64,000 nucleotides of DNA from Armigeres subalbatus (Eukaryota; Arthropoda; Insecta; Diptera; Culicidae): contig NC_085141.1 of the NCBI RefSeq assembly GCF_024139115.2, positions 374,758,995 to 374,822,994 on the forward strand, in the 5' to 3' direction. This document shows positions 1-11,099 of the stretch, in pieces. Under the pieces are notes generated by a model. The model did not search any database. It was not told the origin of the DNA and saw only the letters and a program-made list of their open reading frames with translations. Within the stretch, counting starts at the first letter, position 1; each line of letters opens with the position of its first letter. Both the position numbers and the translations under genes were made by a program.

Positions 1-1740
1 TGTACAATAATCCACAAAGTTGTAGAGCAATTAATTTTGAGCAACTATGCCGAAGAAACCATTCTTCTATCACTTATGGTTCGCAAGTTATGAGTTTTTT
101 AATAAATACGTTAGGGCGGTCCCTAAAAATCGGTATTCTTCACATAACTTTTTATACATTCATTTCTCGGATAACTTTGTTCCGTGCACTTTTATGACTT
201 TTGAAGACGCACATTTTTGTTAAAGAACCATGGATCTATCTCTTATAACAAAAAAGTTATTCGAGTTTTTGTATGAAAATCATGTTTTTTATATGCGTAT
301 ATTTCAAAATGGAGCAAACCGGTTTTCAGTCTACTGGGTCTATTCTTCCGCTCACACTTTTCTGCGTTCATGGTGGGAAAACTGAAAGAGCGTTTTTTGT
401 TTAAAGCGTTTTATTCCATTTTGAAAAAAATATGTTTTTAATCGAAAAACGGCTATAACTTGGTAAATAAACGAGATAGGTCCATGGGTCTTCAACAAAA
501 AGATGTGCCTTTAGAAGTTCTAAATGTGGTCCATACAAAGTATCCCTCAAAAATCAATACATAAAAATATATTTATAAAAAACGGTTTTCGTAAGGAAAT
601 AAACGTTAGCTAGATCAAAGAAGGCTGGTCGACAGAGCGTATGATTTTTTTTGACGTTATTGTGCCTTGCCACAAAAATTACAACTTTCGTGATAATTTT
701 CCAAAGCTCTCATAGATGTGAAAAATTTCTCCGCAGTACAAATAGCACGTGATATCCAAGCATTTACCGCTAGGATGCATCACGTGGCGGCCAAATGTGA
801 AGATTTGATTTTAACGTAATAGTAATAAAAACATTTCAGTAGTTAACCATTGGTCATCTTCGCTTTCTTCCACTGGCGATACCGAAAAAAAACTAATCAA
901 AACAAGGTAGGCTTGTAACAAAGGCTATACTTCAAAGGATTTTAACGCTACATCCATCAGAAAACCAAGCTTACTTCCATTAATATGCATAGTAGCCTGT
1001 TTTTCTGTTTGATGTTTAACATGGAACACAAAAGACATGGCAGACTCAACGCGTATGTAAACATTCAGTATGAATGATCCGGTGAACCGAGAAAATGCGT
1101 TCAGTCTACATTTATCGATCTAACGTTTATTTCCTTACGAAAACCGATTTTTAAATATATTTTTATGTATTAATTTTTGAGGGATACTTTGTATGGACCA
1201 CATTTAGAACTTTTAAAGAGACATCTTTTTGTTGAAGACCCATGGACATATCTCTTTTATTTATCAAGTAATAGCCGTTTTTCGATTAAAAACATATTTT
1301 ATTTAAAATGAAATAAAACGCTTTAAAAAAAAACGCTCTCTCAGTTTTCCCACCATAAACGCAGAAAAGTGCGAGCTTTTGAATAGAACCAATAGATTGA
1401 AAAACGGTTTGCCCTATTTTGAAATATACGCATATGAAAAAAACATGTTTTTCATACAAAAACTCGAATAACTTTATTGTTATAAGAGATAGATTCAAGG
1501 ATTTAACAAAAATGTGCGCCTTCAAAAGTCTTAAAAGTGCTCAGAACAAAGTTTATGCGAGAAATGAATGTATAAACAGTTATGTGAAGAATACCGATTT
1601 TTAGGGACCGCCCTAACGTATTTATTAAAAAGCTCATAACTTGTGAACCATAAGTGATAGAAAAATGGTTTCTTCGGCAAAGTTGCTCAAAATTAATTGC
1701 TCTACAACTTTGTGGAACATTGCACAAGTCTTTACCGAAA
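1..1740. mobile_element. Long fold-back (inverted-repeat) element
   Basis: The first about 620 bases reappear as an imperfect reverse complement at about 1110-1740. For example, the stretch near 10-60 containing TTGTAGAGCAATTAATTTTG returns inverted at 1690-1725, and the inner edge near 575-605 returns at 1118-1145. The arms are about 600 bp and the spacer about 490 bp, so the whole unit could fold back on itself. No transposase is visible. Short ORFs on both strands within the arms mirror each other and I read them as chance frames. The left end touches the window edge, so the outer terminus and target duplication cannot be checked. Part of the spacer (about 655-790) is also found at 62695-62835. 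Confidence 0.8.
655..790. repeat. Dispersed repeat shared with 62695-62835
   Basis: This block, beginning ATTGTGCCTTGC and ending CACGTGGCGGC, is similar over about 135 bp to 62695-62835 in the same orientation. Both contain the motif CACGTG twice. It lies in the spacer of the fold-back element, so either the spacer is itself a smaller insertion or the second copy is a fragment of the same family. Confidence 0.6.
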
Positions 1741-1843
1741 AATTAAAAAGTTGATATTATGAACTTCTGAAATATAGGTACCACCCTAATTTCACTACAT
1801 GGAAAAAATCGTCAAAAAATATGAATTTTTTTTCCCAAAGACA

Positions 1844-4800
1844 CTATATATCTAAAACTAATAGTTTTGGCGCAAACATTTTTGTCTTGCTAGATTCGAC
1901 TCTGGGACCATTGTGCACTGCCGGGGAGTTGGAGACCCAGTTCCGCATTTCGAACCCTCCAGAATGATGAATGTTCTTTACGTCGACCGCCAGCTGTATG
2001 GCCTCCCCCTCCGTCTCAACGCTGATCAGCATATCGTCAACGTAATGCTGATGCACGATTGCGTGAACGGCGTCTGGATATTCGGACTCAAACTGCTTCG
2101 CATGGATGTTTTTAACGTACTGTGCGGTACTAGGAGAACAGCACGCTCCGAATGACATTACCTGCATCACATAGATACTGGGATTTGTATCAGTTTCCGT
2201 CTCCTTCCATAGAAAACGTTGGCAGTGTTGATCCTCTGATCTCATCAGGACTTGATGATACATTTCACGGATGTCGCCAGAAACTGCGACGCGGTACTCA
2301 CGGAACTGAATCAAAACCGACAAAAGAGATGTCAACTGGTCTGGCCCTTTGAGAAGGACAGAATTTAGAGATATTCCGTGTGAGGTTGCGGCGGCGTCCC
2401 AAACAAGTCTAATCTTGCCGGGTTTGTTAGGATTCAGTACCGGAAACATAGGGAGGTACCAGACCCTATTTGGGGATGCCGACAGTTCTTCGGCGGATAG
2501 TTTCCTAATGTAGCCTTTGCGCAAGTAGTCGTTCACCTTCGCAATTAGTTCTTCAGCTAGACGGCTATCCTTTTGCATTCGTCGATCAAGGCATTCCCAT
2601 CGCCTTAGCGCCATCGATTTGCTGTCTGGAAGCCGTACTTTATCGTATCGCCATAGAAGACCGGATTCGTAACGCCCATTTACCCGTTTGGTTAGCGTTT
2701 TCAGCAGCTCGTTTGCCCTTTGGTCGTCGTTGGATAGCAGCAGTTTGATCGGTTTGCTAATTCCTAAGCTTTCCAGGGAAAAGTATTGCTTCATAGCCTC
2801 ATGTAGTTTTTCGTCTGATTTGGTTTCGCATTGACAACGTTGAACGCTATGGTGGCTCACTTGATTAGCACCGTTTCTGGTTTTGGAGCAGCAGCCGTAA
2901 ATCATCCATCCCAAGCGAGTCTTCACTGCTACGGGCTCGTACGATTTTCCTTCGCGACATTTTTTCACATTTCCTAGACTTGCATGGTCCAACCCGATGA
3001 GAAGTCTTGGGCTTACATCTAGATATGATTAGATGACGATATTTTTCCTGCATTTCAGGAACTAGAAGTGTCTGCGGTCGAATTTGAAGATAGACAACGG
3101 TGTGCACTTCGGAGAGCATAAACCGCTTCGACGAATTTCTGACGTTTGAAATCTGCAGGCTGACTATTTGAGAAGAATTTTCCGTCTTAATAGTATCTCC
3201 CGTCCAGCGAAAACACAGTGATCGTTTGGGTCCTTGAACACCCAGTTCATCGGCCAGACTTTACTCCATAAGTGTGACTTCCGAGCCGTCGTCTACGAAG
3301 GCGTAGGTTCTCAGTGTCTTGGATGGACCATGCAGAAGGACTGGAACAATTCTGAAGAGGATCTCGGACTGCCCTTGGTGGACGTTACAGCTTGTGCTGG
3401 TAGTTTGACTATTTAAGTTGCGCGAAGATACTGCCGACGGCGTAGATGTCATATCAATCGATTGCCTTCCTCTGCTGTGTAGAAGTGGGTGGTGCAAATA
3501 CGAGCAGCCATCGGTGCCGCATTCCCTTTTCTGCTTACAGGGTCCATTGTGTTTCCTTAGACACTTCCGGCATACTTTGAAATCTCGTACCACTGCCCAT
3601 CTAGAGTCACAACTGAGTTCCTTAAACTGTTTGCACTGCGAAAGAGATGAACAGCTTCCTCTACAGGCAATGCATTCTCTGCCAGACTCCTTCGATAAGT
3701 TCTTGTAGCTCAATTGAGAATCTGACGATTTTCTCACAAACGATCGGTTCTCTTCGGAATGAAGATTCAGATACCCGTCTCTTTTTTCAGTTCTAGTGCG
3801 ATTTTCGGTACATGTGGATACCGAAACAGCGCTAGCGTCCTCCGCAATAGAACGTAGCCACAAACTAAAGTCCAAAAGATTAGGAGTAGGGTTATTTCGA
3901 GTGTTCTTGGCCCAATCTAGTCTTAGCGTCGGTGGTAGCCTCTCAACCAACTCATACCTTAATGACGCGTTATACATAAAGTCCCCTATCTCGCATGCCT
4001 CCACCGTTGCGACTAAATTCTCAACACTCAATGCGAACTGAATTACGGTATCCAGCTTTTCGATATTTGGACTCCGCAGTAAACGAACCTTTCTCACGAT
4101 TGCCTGAATAATCGTTTCAGGCCGCCCGTATAGCATCTTCAGGGTGGACATCACTCCTTGCACGTTTGAGGGGTGTAGCAAACGGCATTTTATTGCTTCA
4201 AGAGCCTTTCCTTTAAGGCATTTACGGAGCCTCAGCATATTTTCCTCATTTGAAAATCCGCATAATTGGGTGGATGAATTGAAGACCGAAAAGAAAAGCG
4301 GCCAATCTTCTGGATTCCCGCTAAAGTCCGGCAAATCCTTCGATACGGCTTGTCTAGCGGCCAGCTGGCTCCGATTCAGCTGATACATGCCTCCGCCTTC
4401 ATTGATCGTCGCGGGGTACTGCAACGATTCTGCTCTTGACTGATGCTGCCGGACCGGAGTGGATCCTTGCCTAGGAACAAAGTTTGAGCTCTCTGGAAAG
4501 ATTACTCCTTCACTCCGATCCACGGTTTGAAAACGAACCTCTGAACGAGCGGTTTGCGGGCAGTGCATACGCCGCTGGTTTGAAACTGTCTCCTCATGTG
4601 ACACTGCTAGCGGTAACCGTTGGTTCGGGACTCTACCACATACTGCATGGGCTGAAGACCTTGCCGTAGAATATCTTCGGGTTGTAGATAGCGATATCTG
4701 TGGTTCTGTGTTTCTTCCTATAGCGTTCGTATCCGTATTTTCTTCCAATTCGCACTCGTCGTCAGGATTCAAGTCGACCAGACCGGAATCATCACCAACC

Positions 4801-5429
4801 TGCTCAGTAAGTTCTATCCACTGCTGTACCTTTGACGCGTTGTCTGCAATAGATCCTGGATCGCTCACTACGGATGATGTCTCACTCTCCAACTCCTCCA
4901 ATAGGGCGTACTTCTGCTCCAAGTATTTCATTTGCAATTTCCTTTCTTCTTCGAGTCGTTTTAGTTGCAGCTCGATTCTTCGCCTACCAGATGATTTGGT
5001 CGATGCTGATTCGTTGGGGGGTGGATTGGAATCTTGCTTGGATTTGTTTTCACTGTGCTTCACCATATTACGAGTGGGGTTCGGAATTTTGCTAGGGGTC
5101 TTCACTATAGTCACATGTGTGCAGCTGGGGCAAGACCAACTCACTTCTGCTATTGATTCACTCACGTCGACGCAATAGAAATGGTACCACAAATCACATT
5201 CGTCACATTGAACCATTTGGTCACTATCGGGCTCATCACACAAACCGCAACAACTGTCAATCTTATTGCGTACGCGGCGCGGTGGGTTTCGTCTCGCGTT
5301 GACATGACCATGGCTAGACTTCGTATTATTATCGGTAATATGTGCACTGACGTGTGCTGGCTGAAGCTTGGGGAATGCACCTTTTTCGGTACTCACCGTT
5401 CCAGATGCTGTTACCTGATGGCTACCCAA
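1844..5429 (-). pseudogene. BEL/Pao-type retrotransposon Gag-Pol, 3'-truncated and broken
   Basis: Reading on the minus strand, the 722-residue first part (5429-3261) carries a PHD-type C4HC3 zinc finger at about residues 61-103 (C61, C64, C75, C78, H83, C86, C100, C103). It continues with a Gag region, a Cys/His-rich segment near residues 600-670, and the aspartic protease start FVDDGSEVTL at its end. A stop codon at 3261-3263 interrupts the frame; the same frame then runs on past 3119. A one-base shift near 3010-3025 moves the reading frame into the 382-residue part (2992-1844), which holds the linker to reverse transcriptase and the catalytic YVDD motif. The coding sequence ends within the reverse transcriptase region; RNase H and integrase are absent. 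The motifs and order fit BEL/Pao elements, which build Gag-Pol for reverse transcription in cytoplasmic particles. No LTRs were recognised. It is not functional. Confidence 0.85.
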
Positions 5430-7720
5430 GTAACACGCTTAACCATACATAGGTTTATATGATCTGTTTATAACAAATTTGGTTGCCTGATTTTTGGTTC
5501 GGACACTTCTTTATAACACATTTAAACCGAAAAAAGCGCAAGAGGTGGAGTCAATATAAAACCTATTGAAGTTACATTTGATTCATTTTTGGAACATATT
5601 TATAACCAACGTAAAAAATGTAAATACATAGATCTACAGCAATGCATTAGTTCCAAACATGGACAACAATGTCTGCTTTGAATGCCTTATGATAATAACT
5701 ACAAATAAGTATACATGCTCATAGATTATGTGTTTGTATAGCAGAATTTCGTCTTGCGGTTTTAGTTTCATGACAAACTAGAACATTCTAGGCCTGTATT
5801 TTTCAAACGCCACATGGAAACCACAATACTGACGTAATAAATTTCAAAATTTGGTCCCTAAATGTGAAGCCATATTGGCACACCAGCCTTCCTATCTAGG
5901 GTTACCAAATGTATTTTCATGAGAGATTTTTTTAAATGTATTTAATTTATTATTTAGCAAAAGAGATTATGAACTACAGAGAAAGATTGCCGCTGCTATC
6001 CGAAAAATGTTGGGTACAGAACTGTCAAATCGTATGGATTTTTTTCATGTCCCTATCCCAGCCAGCAAAAGATGTTTCGGACAGAGACAATCTTTCTCTG
6101 TAATTTATAAGTTTTTTATTATTAAGTTTCCATCCTTTAAAGAAAAGTTTCAATATTTAAAAATGACCTTTTTCGAACTTATAGCGCAGGTGTTATCAGA
6201 ATTAGACATAGAAATCATTTTTTTGTACACGTACTATTTTCCTCTAATAGGCTAATAGTGATCCTGATGCTCGGAGCCAATTTTAAAATTACATCAACAA
6301 ATGTATGCGATGAAAAAACTGCTAATTCAAGAATCAAGTAAAGTAAGTTATGGTTCATATTGTGGAAATACTAGCGGATTTCCATACAATCAGAAATTAG
6401 TTTCAAATAAATTAGTGAATTAATATTGCGTCGATGCGCATCGAACATGTAATACTACGACAAAGCTTTGTCTTTGTTTCGTGAATAATAATGCAAATTA
6501 TAATCAGGAATCTAATCTTGATTACAAAGGTAGCCACATAACCCTAACAGTTATAAAAAAAGGGCGATGTAAAGCTCGATTTTTGCTTTCCTGGCGTTTA
6601 TCACAAGAACGGAGATTTTTCCGAATACTTTAGCCGTGCATTCATAGTACATAATGCTGAATAATTTGACGTATACGCCGTTTCCTAATAATGATAATTG
6701 AAGATTTTGATTCATCGAAATCTTTAAATAAAAGATTTAAAAAACTAGATGTCGCAATTTGGCGCATACGTAACTTTACCTGATTGAAAATATGAAAAAT
6801 TTTCAGACTGGCAGATGGGAGATTATCAATACAATCAATACAATCGATATTTTTCTACAGCAACCTGGAAGTTAAATGTTTGAGATAATACACATCATTA
6901 AACTATTACAATTAATATAATTATACAACATTTCTCGGCATTTGGGAGCCCTATATAATATCTAATTCTCATGTTTTAAATAAATATAGTAAGCAACCGA
7001 TAAATAGCATGACAGGAATGACAGCTACGATTGATAGTAATACATAAGGTTTATTATAGTATTTCGGAAACAATAACAAATGGACCACCGAAAAGGAAAT
7101 TTTCTTCAATTCGATTCATCCACGGTAAATTAGGAAAGACTCTTCCATATTATCAAATATGTTTTTGGTGAAGCTTTCCAAAGACGATAAGAAAAACAAG
7201 TAATACTTTTGTTCATAAATACTCTTAGCTGACCACTAATTGTTTCCCAGGTTCCTAGGCAGATGATTACACCAGAAGGAATAAACCAGTCCAGATATAT
7301 TTTTTTTCCAGAATATTATTTAGATGAGGATGAGGACGCATATTTTTCACGTGGAAAACAACTTCTCAATAATTGCCGGATCAATTATAATCAGTTATCA
7401 GTTATGCAAGTTATCACCGATTATGAACTAGTGAAATAAATAAAAAGCTTTTCTGGTATTGCAATATCATCTGTTATAATTGCGTTTCAAATTTACTTCA
7501 TAGTGCCATCACGTTTTGTTATTATGATTTAATTGAGTTCGAAATTAGTTGCAACTTTGCTCATTTGAAACCAATAGTTTTAATTGCGTAAAATTGAAAC
7601 ATTGGAGGAATTGTTTAAGAGAAGACATTTGGAGACAGTATTATCACCAGTTCAAAACTTATAGTCACGATCAATCTTAAATATAACTCATTAACAACTG
7701 CTTTTATCATTTTTCTAATA
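5430..7720. other. AT-rich DNA without a recognisable gene
   Basis: I see no supported coding region here. An imperfect inverted repeat at about 5966-6110 (both ends carry TACAGAGAAAGATTG facing inwards) looks like a short MITE of about 145 bp. No BEL LTR could be recognised next to the Gag start. Confidence 0.5.
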
Positions 7721-7975
7721 TCATAATGTTGCATGTGTTACTTGGGTAGGAGGGGCACCAGCGATAACCGCCGACTGAGACTTACTTTCTTGTTGGACTA
7801 CCTTCTGCGGTACTGACTGTCCAGATGGGACGATATTCTCCAAACTGCCTCGCGTCTTCTCCGGTTGAACGGTTTCTTCCGGATGGTTCATGCTGGCGAT
7901 ATCCACTCGTCCATCGCCGACTCCGCTAGCGGCTCGGTTCTTTTGAGAACTTCCTTTCGACCGTATACTCGCCAT
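7721..7975 (-). CDS. Small unidentified ORF, 84 residues from its first ATG
   Basis: The open frame runs on the minus strand from 8020; the first ATG is at 7975 and begins MASIRSKGSS. It ends PTQVTHATL followed by TGA. The composition is polar (many Ser, Gln, Glu, Val) with no membrane segment, signal peptide or domain that I recognise. It could be the start of a retroelement Gag or an isolated exon; a CACAG acceptor-like sequence lies just before the ATG. It is richer in GC than its AT-rich surroundings, which is the main reason to list it. Confidence 0.25.
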   Translation of the reverse strand: MASIRSKGSSQKNRAASGVGDGRVDIASMNHPEETVQPEKTRGSLENIVPSGQSVPQKVVQQESKSQSAVIAGAPPTQVTHATL

Positions 7976-9036
7976 TCCTGTGCCTCTTACAGAATTTTGT
8001 AATTTGTTGACGATAGGCAATGAGAAGTCTCAATTTTGTGAATCGATTTTTATTAAAGGATTACAAAATTCCTAAGGCAGAATAGAATGTGTTATCAGTC
8101 ATTTTAGGTTATTTTTATAATGGAAAGTACTTACTGTAGTATCTTTCTCACTGCTATTTGGCTATCAATCAACGATTTAGTTTTTAAGATACTAGTCTGT
8201 ATCGCATGTAGGAGCCTTAATAAAGTCACAAATAGTTATTTTATTCTTGTTTTTTTTGTTATTGTTGCATGTTTAGCTTACCGTGAATGACAGGTACTAT
8301 TTCAACGTGGTTCTTAGGCTCTTTAGAATGGAACTATTCTGCATGCTTTAGGATAACAAATTTAGTTTAAGTTAGGTAATTGAGTTCATTGTTTTCTTAC
8401 CACTCAAAGTAGATAATAACAAATTTAGGTAGGTAAGTAGATAATAACGAATTTAGCATAAATTTAACTTTAAGTAGGAGTAACAAATTTTTAGGAAACA
8501 ATTCGACCAGCTTCACTATTGTTCTTCTCTATTGTTGACAGTTATTGCCCGGTGTACAATCCCTTCTATCGTTCGCAGGTGTGGCAGAGGTTAACGTGAA
8601 GTCTACAGGGGTGTATTTCGGTTGTTAGACGTTGCGCATTCGACAATGCCATGCAAATAAGATATAGGGGAGAACAAAGTACACCCCTTGAGCTCTTTCG
8701 GTGTTTTTACCAATAAAAATAAGAATATCGTCATGATCTACTATTCAAAACAGTGTTTTTGTCACTTTCTAACGCGTTCAAAATATGTTTTTAAAATGGG
8801 TCTAGGGCAAAACGCCCGTAAGTTATGTAAAATGACTCAATTGCATGTGAAACAATGGTGAACGCATGGTTGTTTGTTTTGTCTCAACGGATGGAACGAA
8901 GATCTTACGGATGCGCAGTGGCGCGTGTTTTGAGCGCGTTTATTTAATAGTACCTTCATTATGCAATTTGGCGTAATAGTGTCTTCGAGACATTTAATCA
9001 TGTGCTTTTCTGGAGGTATTCAACTTTTTTTTTGTT

Positions 9037-10190
9037 TGGGGCGTAGAACCACTGCGTCCATTGAGTTGAACTTTTGTGGTATACCCCTGATTACTATTAA
9101 CTATTCGCATCTTCTAGGTTGATCACCATTTGTCAAGTAAACAACATAAGACGCGTATTTTCCCAGTCCGGTATAATTGAGGTAATAAAATCCACTACCT
9201 TTCAAGGATTTGCAGTCCAAATATCTCCTGGTTGCATAAAGTCACTATTTAGAAATTTAGATCTACCTTTTTACAATGGATCACAACTGCAAAGCAGATG
9301 TTCCGAGGTTTCACGTTCCATGTTACAGAAACGACAGATATCATTCTGAATCTGGCCAATAGTTTTCAAGTGATATCTGCTCGGGCAGTGTCCGGTTATT
9401 AGGTCAGCAAAGGTACAAAGAGCTCTCTTGTTGAGCTCCGAGAGCTTTTCGATTACTTTAACATTGGGAATTATAAATCTCTTTGATTGAGCATACTTTT
9501 TGGCAACTTACCAGTTGGTCATCAACCTTTGTGCTTCCCAGGATTTCAATTCAATTTTTATGGTACAGTATGATATACCGCAGAAAGGTTCTGGACCAAT
9601 AAACTGTGTGTTTGAACCTCGTTTCGCAAGCTCGTCTGCCTTTTCATTACCTCCAATGCCACAGTGTCCTGGAACCCAGTACAGATTTACGGAGTTCTCT
9701 TGGCACATCTCTCGCAATGAAAGAATGCAGTCCCAGACAAGTTTTGATGTACATTTAAAGGCTCCCCCAGACCTAAACGACCTGAACGTTGTCGCGACGG
9801 CGACAACTAGTCGCCACGATTCTATCGTTCGGTCACTGCAGGCAATGTTTAATTTACGCTTCCATACCAATGGCGACAGAATCGCTGTCGCCAAGCGATG
9901 GAATCGCGTCGCGACTGTCGCATCGCGTGTGTTTGGGGGAACCTTAACGCTACTCAATGCTCCGCTTGGAACACCGTTGGATAGTTTCCCATTGCCACTG
10001 AGATCGCTATCCCAGGGCCGAAGATTCCTGCTCCCGTTTTTGTTCTTTTTTTTAGCCATCTGTGTAGCATTTTATGGAACCTCCGACATCCCAAACCATA
10101 CGTGATGGTTCATATATGTTGTAAGGAATGTCATAGTTCTCCAGAGGTTTCATCCAGTCTCCACTCGCGGCCCGCGAAGGTTTTCTGAGA
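9037..10190 (-). pseudogene. Non-LTR retrotransposon RNase H domain, decayed 3' end
   Basis: On the minus strand the RNase H start (CYTDG) lies at about 10080-10060, followed by an A-run frameshift near 10045. An internal deletion then joins the strand after VFQA directly to ALSSVK. The C-terminal half is clear: LYWVPGHCGIGGNEKADELA, the usual second half of the RNase H fold in I/Loa-type elements, at about 9710-9640. Further along (about 9490-9250, other frames) comes a Cys/His cluster, CRFCNMERETSEHLLC, typical of the C-terminus of these proteins. A run of T at 9028-9036 is the inverted poly(A) tail. The upstream reverse transcriptase is missing. The domain is interrupted by a 189 bp MITE at 9755-9947. 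Confidence 0.75.
9755..9947. mobile_element. piggyBac-type MITE with TTAA target duplication
   Basis: TTAA at 9755-9758 and 9944-9947 flank a 185 bp core. The inverted ends read AGGCTCCCCCAGA on the left and, inverted, GGTTCCCCCAAA on the right. Removing the core and one TTAA joins the RNase H codons as AGC GTT AAA TGT (Ser-Val-Lys-Cys), so the empty site can be reconstructed. The added length, 189 bp, is a multiple of three and contains no stop on the minus strand, so the host frame stays open through it. Confidence 0.85.
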
Positions 10191-10199
10191 ATACACTAC

Positions 10200-11090
10200 G
10201 TGTGGCCCTTTGATAAGCAATATATGACACCGAAAGCTTTTCATCATTCCGAATATCTTGGTGTACTTGGGAATCTGTCAAGTTCATATAACTATGATGT
10301 TGAAGCACGATTTATATATCGTGGATAGTTCATTTCATGGTATCATTATGGTTCATGAAATTCACAGCTTCATACACAGATGATATGTAGGCCGACAGCA
10401 AATATACTGCGATGTTATCGCCTCGGGTTATGATAACAGCAAATTTGTTTTTAATTGCAGATTTAAAGGAATCCAAGATTGAACTAATGGAAAAAATTAT
10501 GTTGTCATATCTTCTTCTTCTTCTTATTGAGCAACGTGGACAGCCCGTCACTTTTAAAAAACATCAATTTGTATGCCATCCAGTTCAGCCATTCTCTACA
10601 TTTCGAGTTCTTCTGATACCTACCGATTGGGAGCTGTAGTTCTGCTACCATCCACGCCATTGTCGTGGACCTTGATTCGCCAAATCCTTCTAAGTGGTTC
10701 CCAAATCAAACAATGAGTCTGTCATATTTTTCCTCTTTCAGTTTTGGGTTCTTGAAAACTTCTTCTTGTTCTTCTAATTTTCTTCTAATTTGATGAGTTC
10801 GTCATGCCATCCGTTGTAAGAATGACCTCTTGCCCCGTTGACACCCGCCTTTTATACAGTTTGGCGTTGGCAACATTAATGTGTTGTTTTTTATACATAA
10901 CCACGCCTACCATGATGCAGCAAGTCAAACTTCTGGAAATTGTGATCAGGGATTGAATCCTAAAGAGAAAGAGCAAGTCTCTCACTTATCATCTCTGTAT
11001 ACATTTACGATATGTAGCATACCGCGAGAATCTTTTTTCGCAAGCTGTCATGATAGAGAACTGATTCGGGATGTTATACCCCATGTTAAC
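10200..11090. other. Interval without a supported gene
   Basis: Only short chance frames are present. There is no recognisable continuation of the RNase H relic upstream, nor of the RTE copy downstream of its break at about 11100. Confidence 0.4.
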
Positions 11091-11099
11091 CAGTTATAC

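Noticed and set aside
5430..7720. BEL LTR or second Gag start
   Set aside because: The short match of CTACCCAAGTAACAC at 5428 with its inverse at 7737 is too short and in the wrong orientation for an LTR pair.
9508..10059. A single intact 183-residue gene
   Set aside because: Its middle third is the translated TTAA MITE and its N-terminus is out of frame with the true RNase H start.
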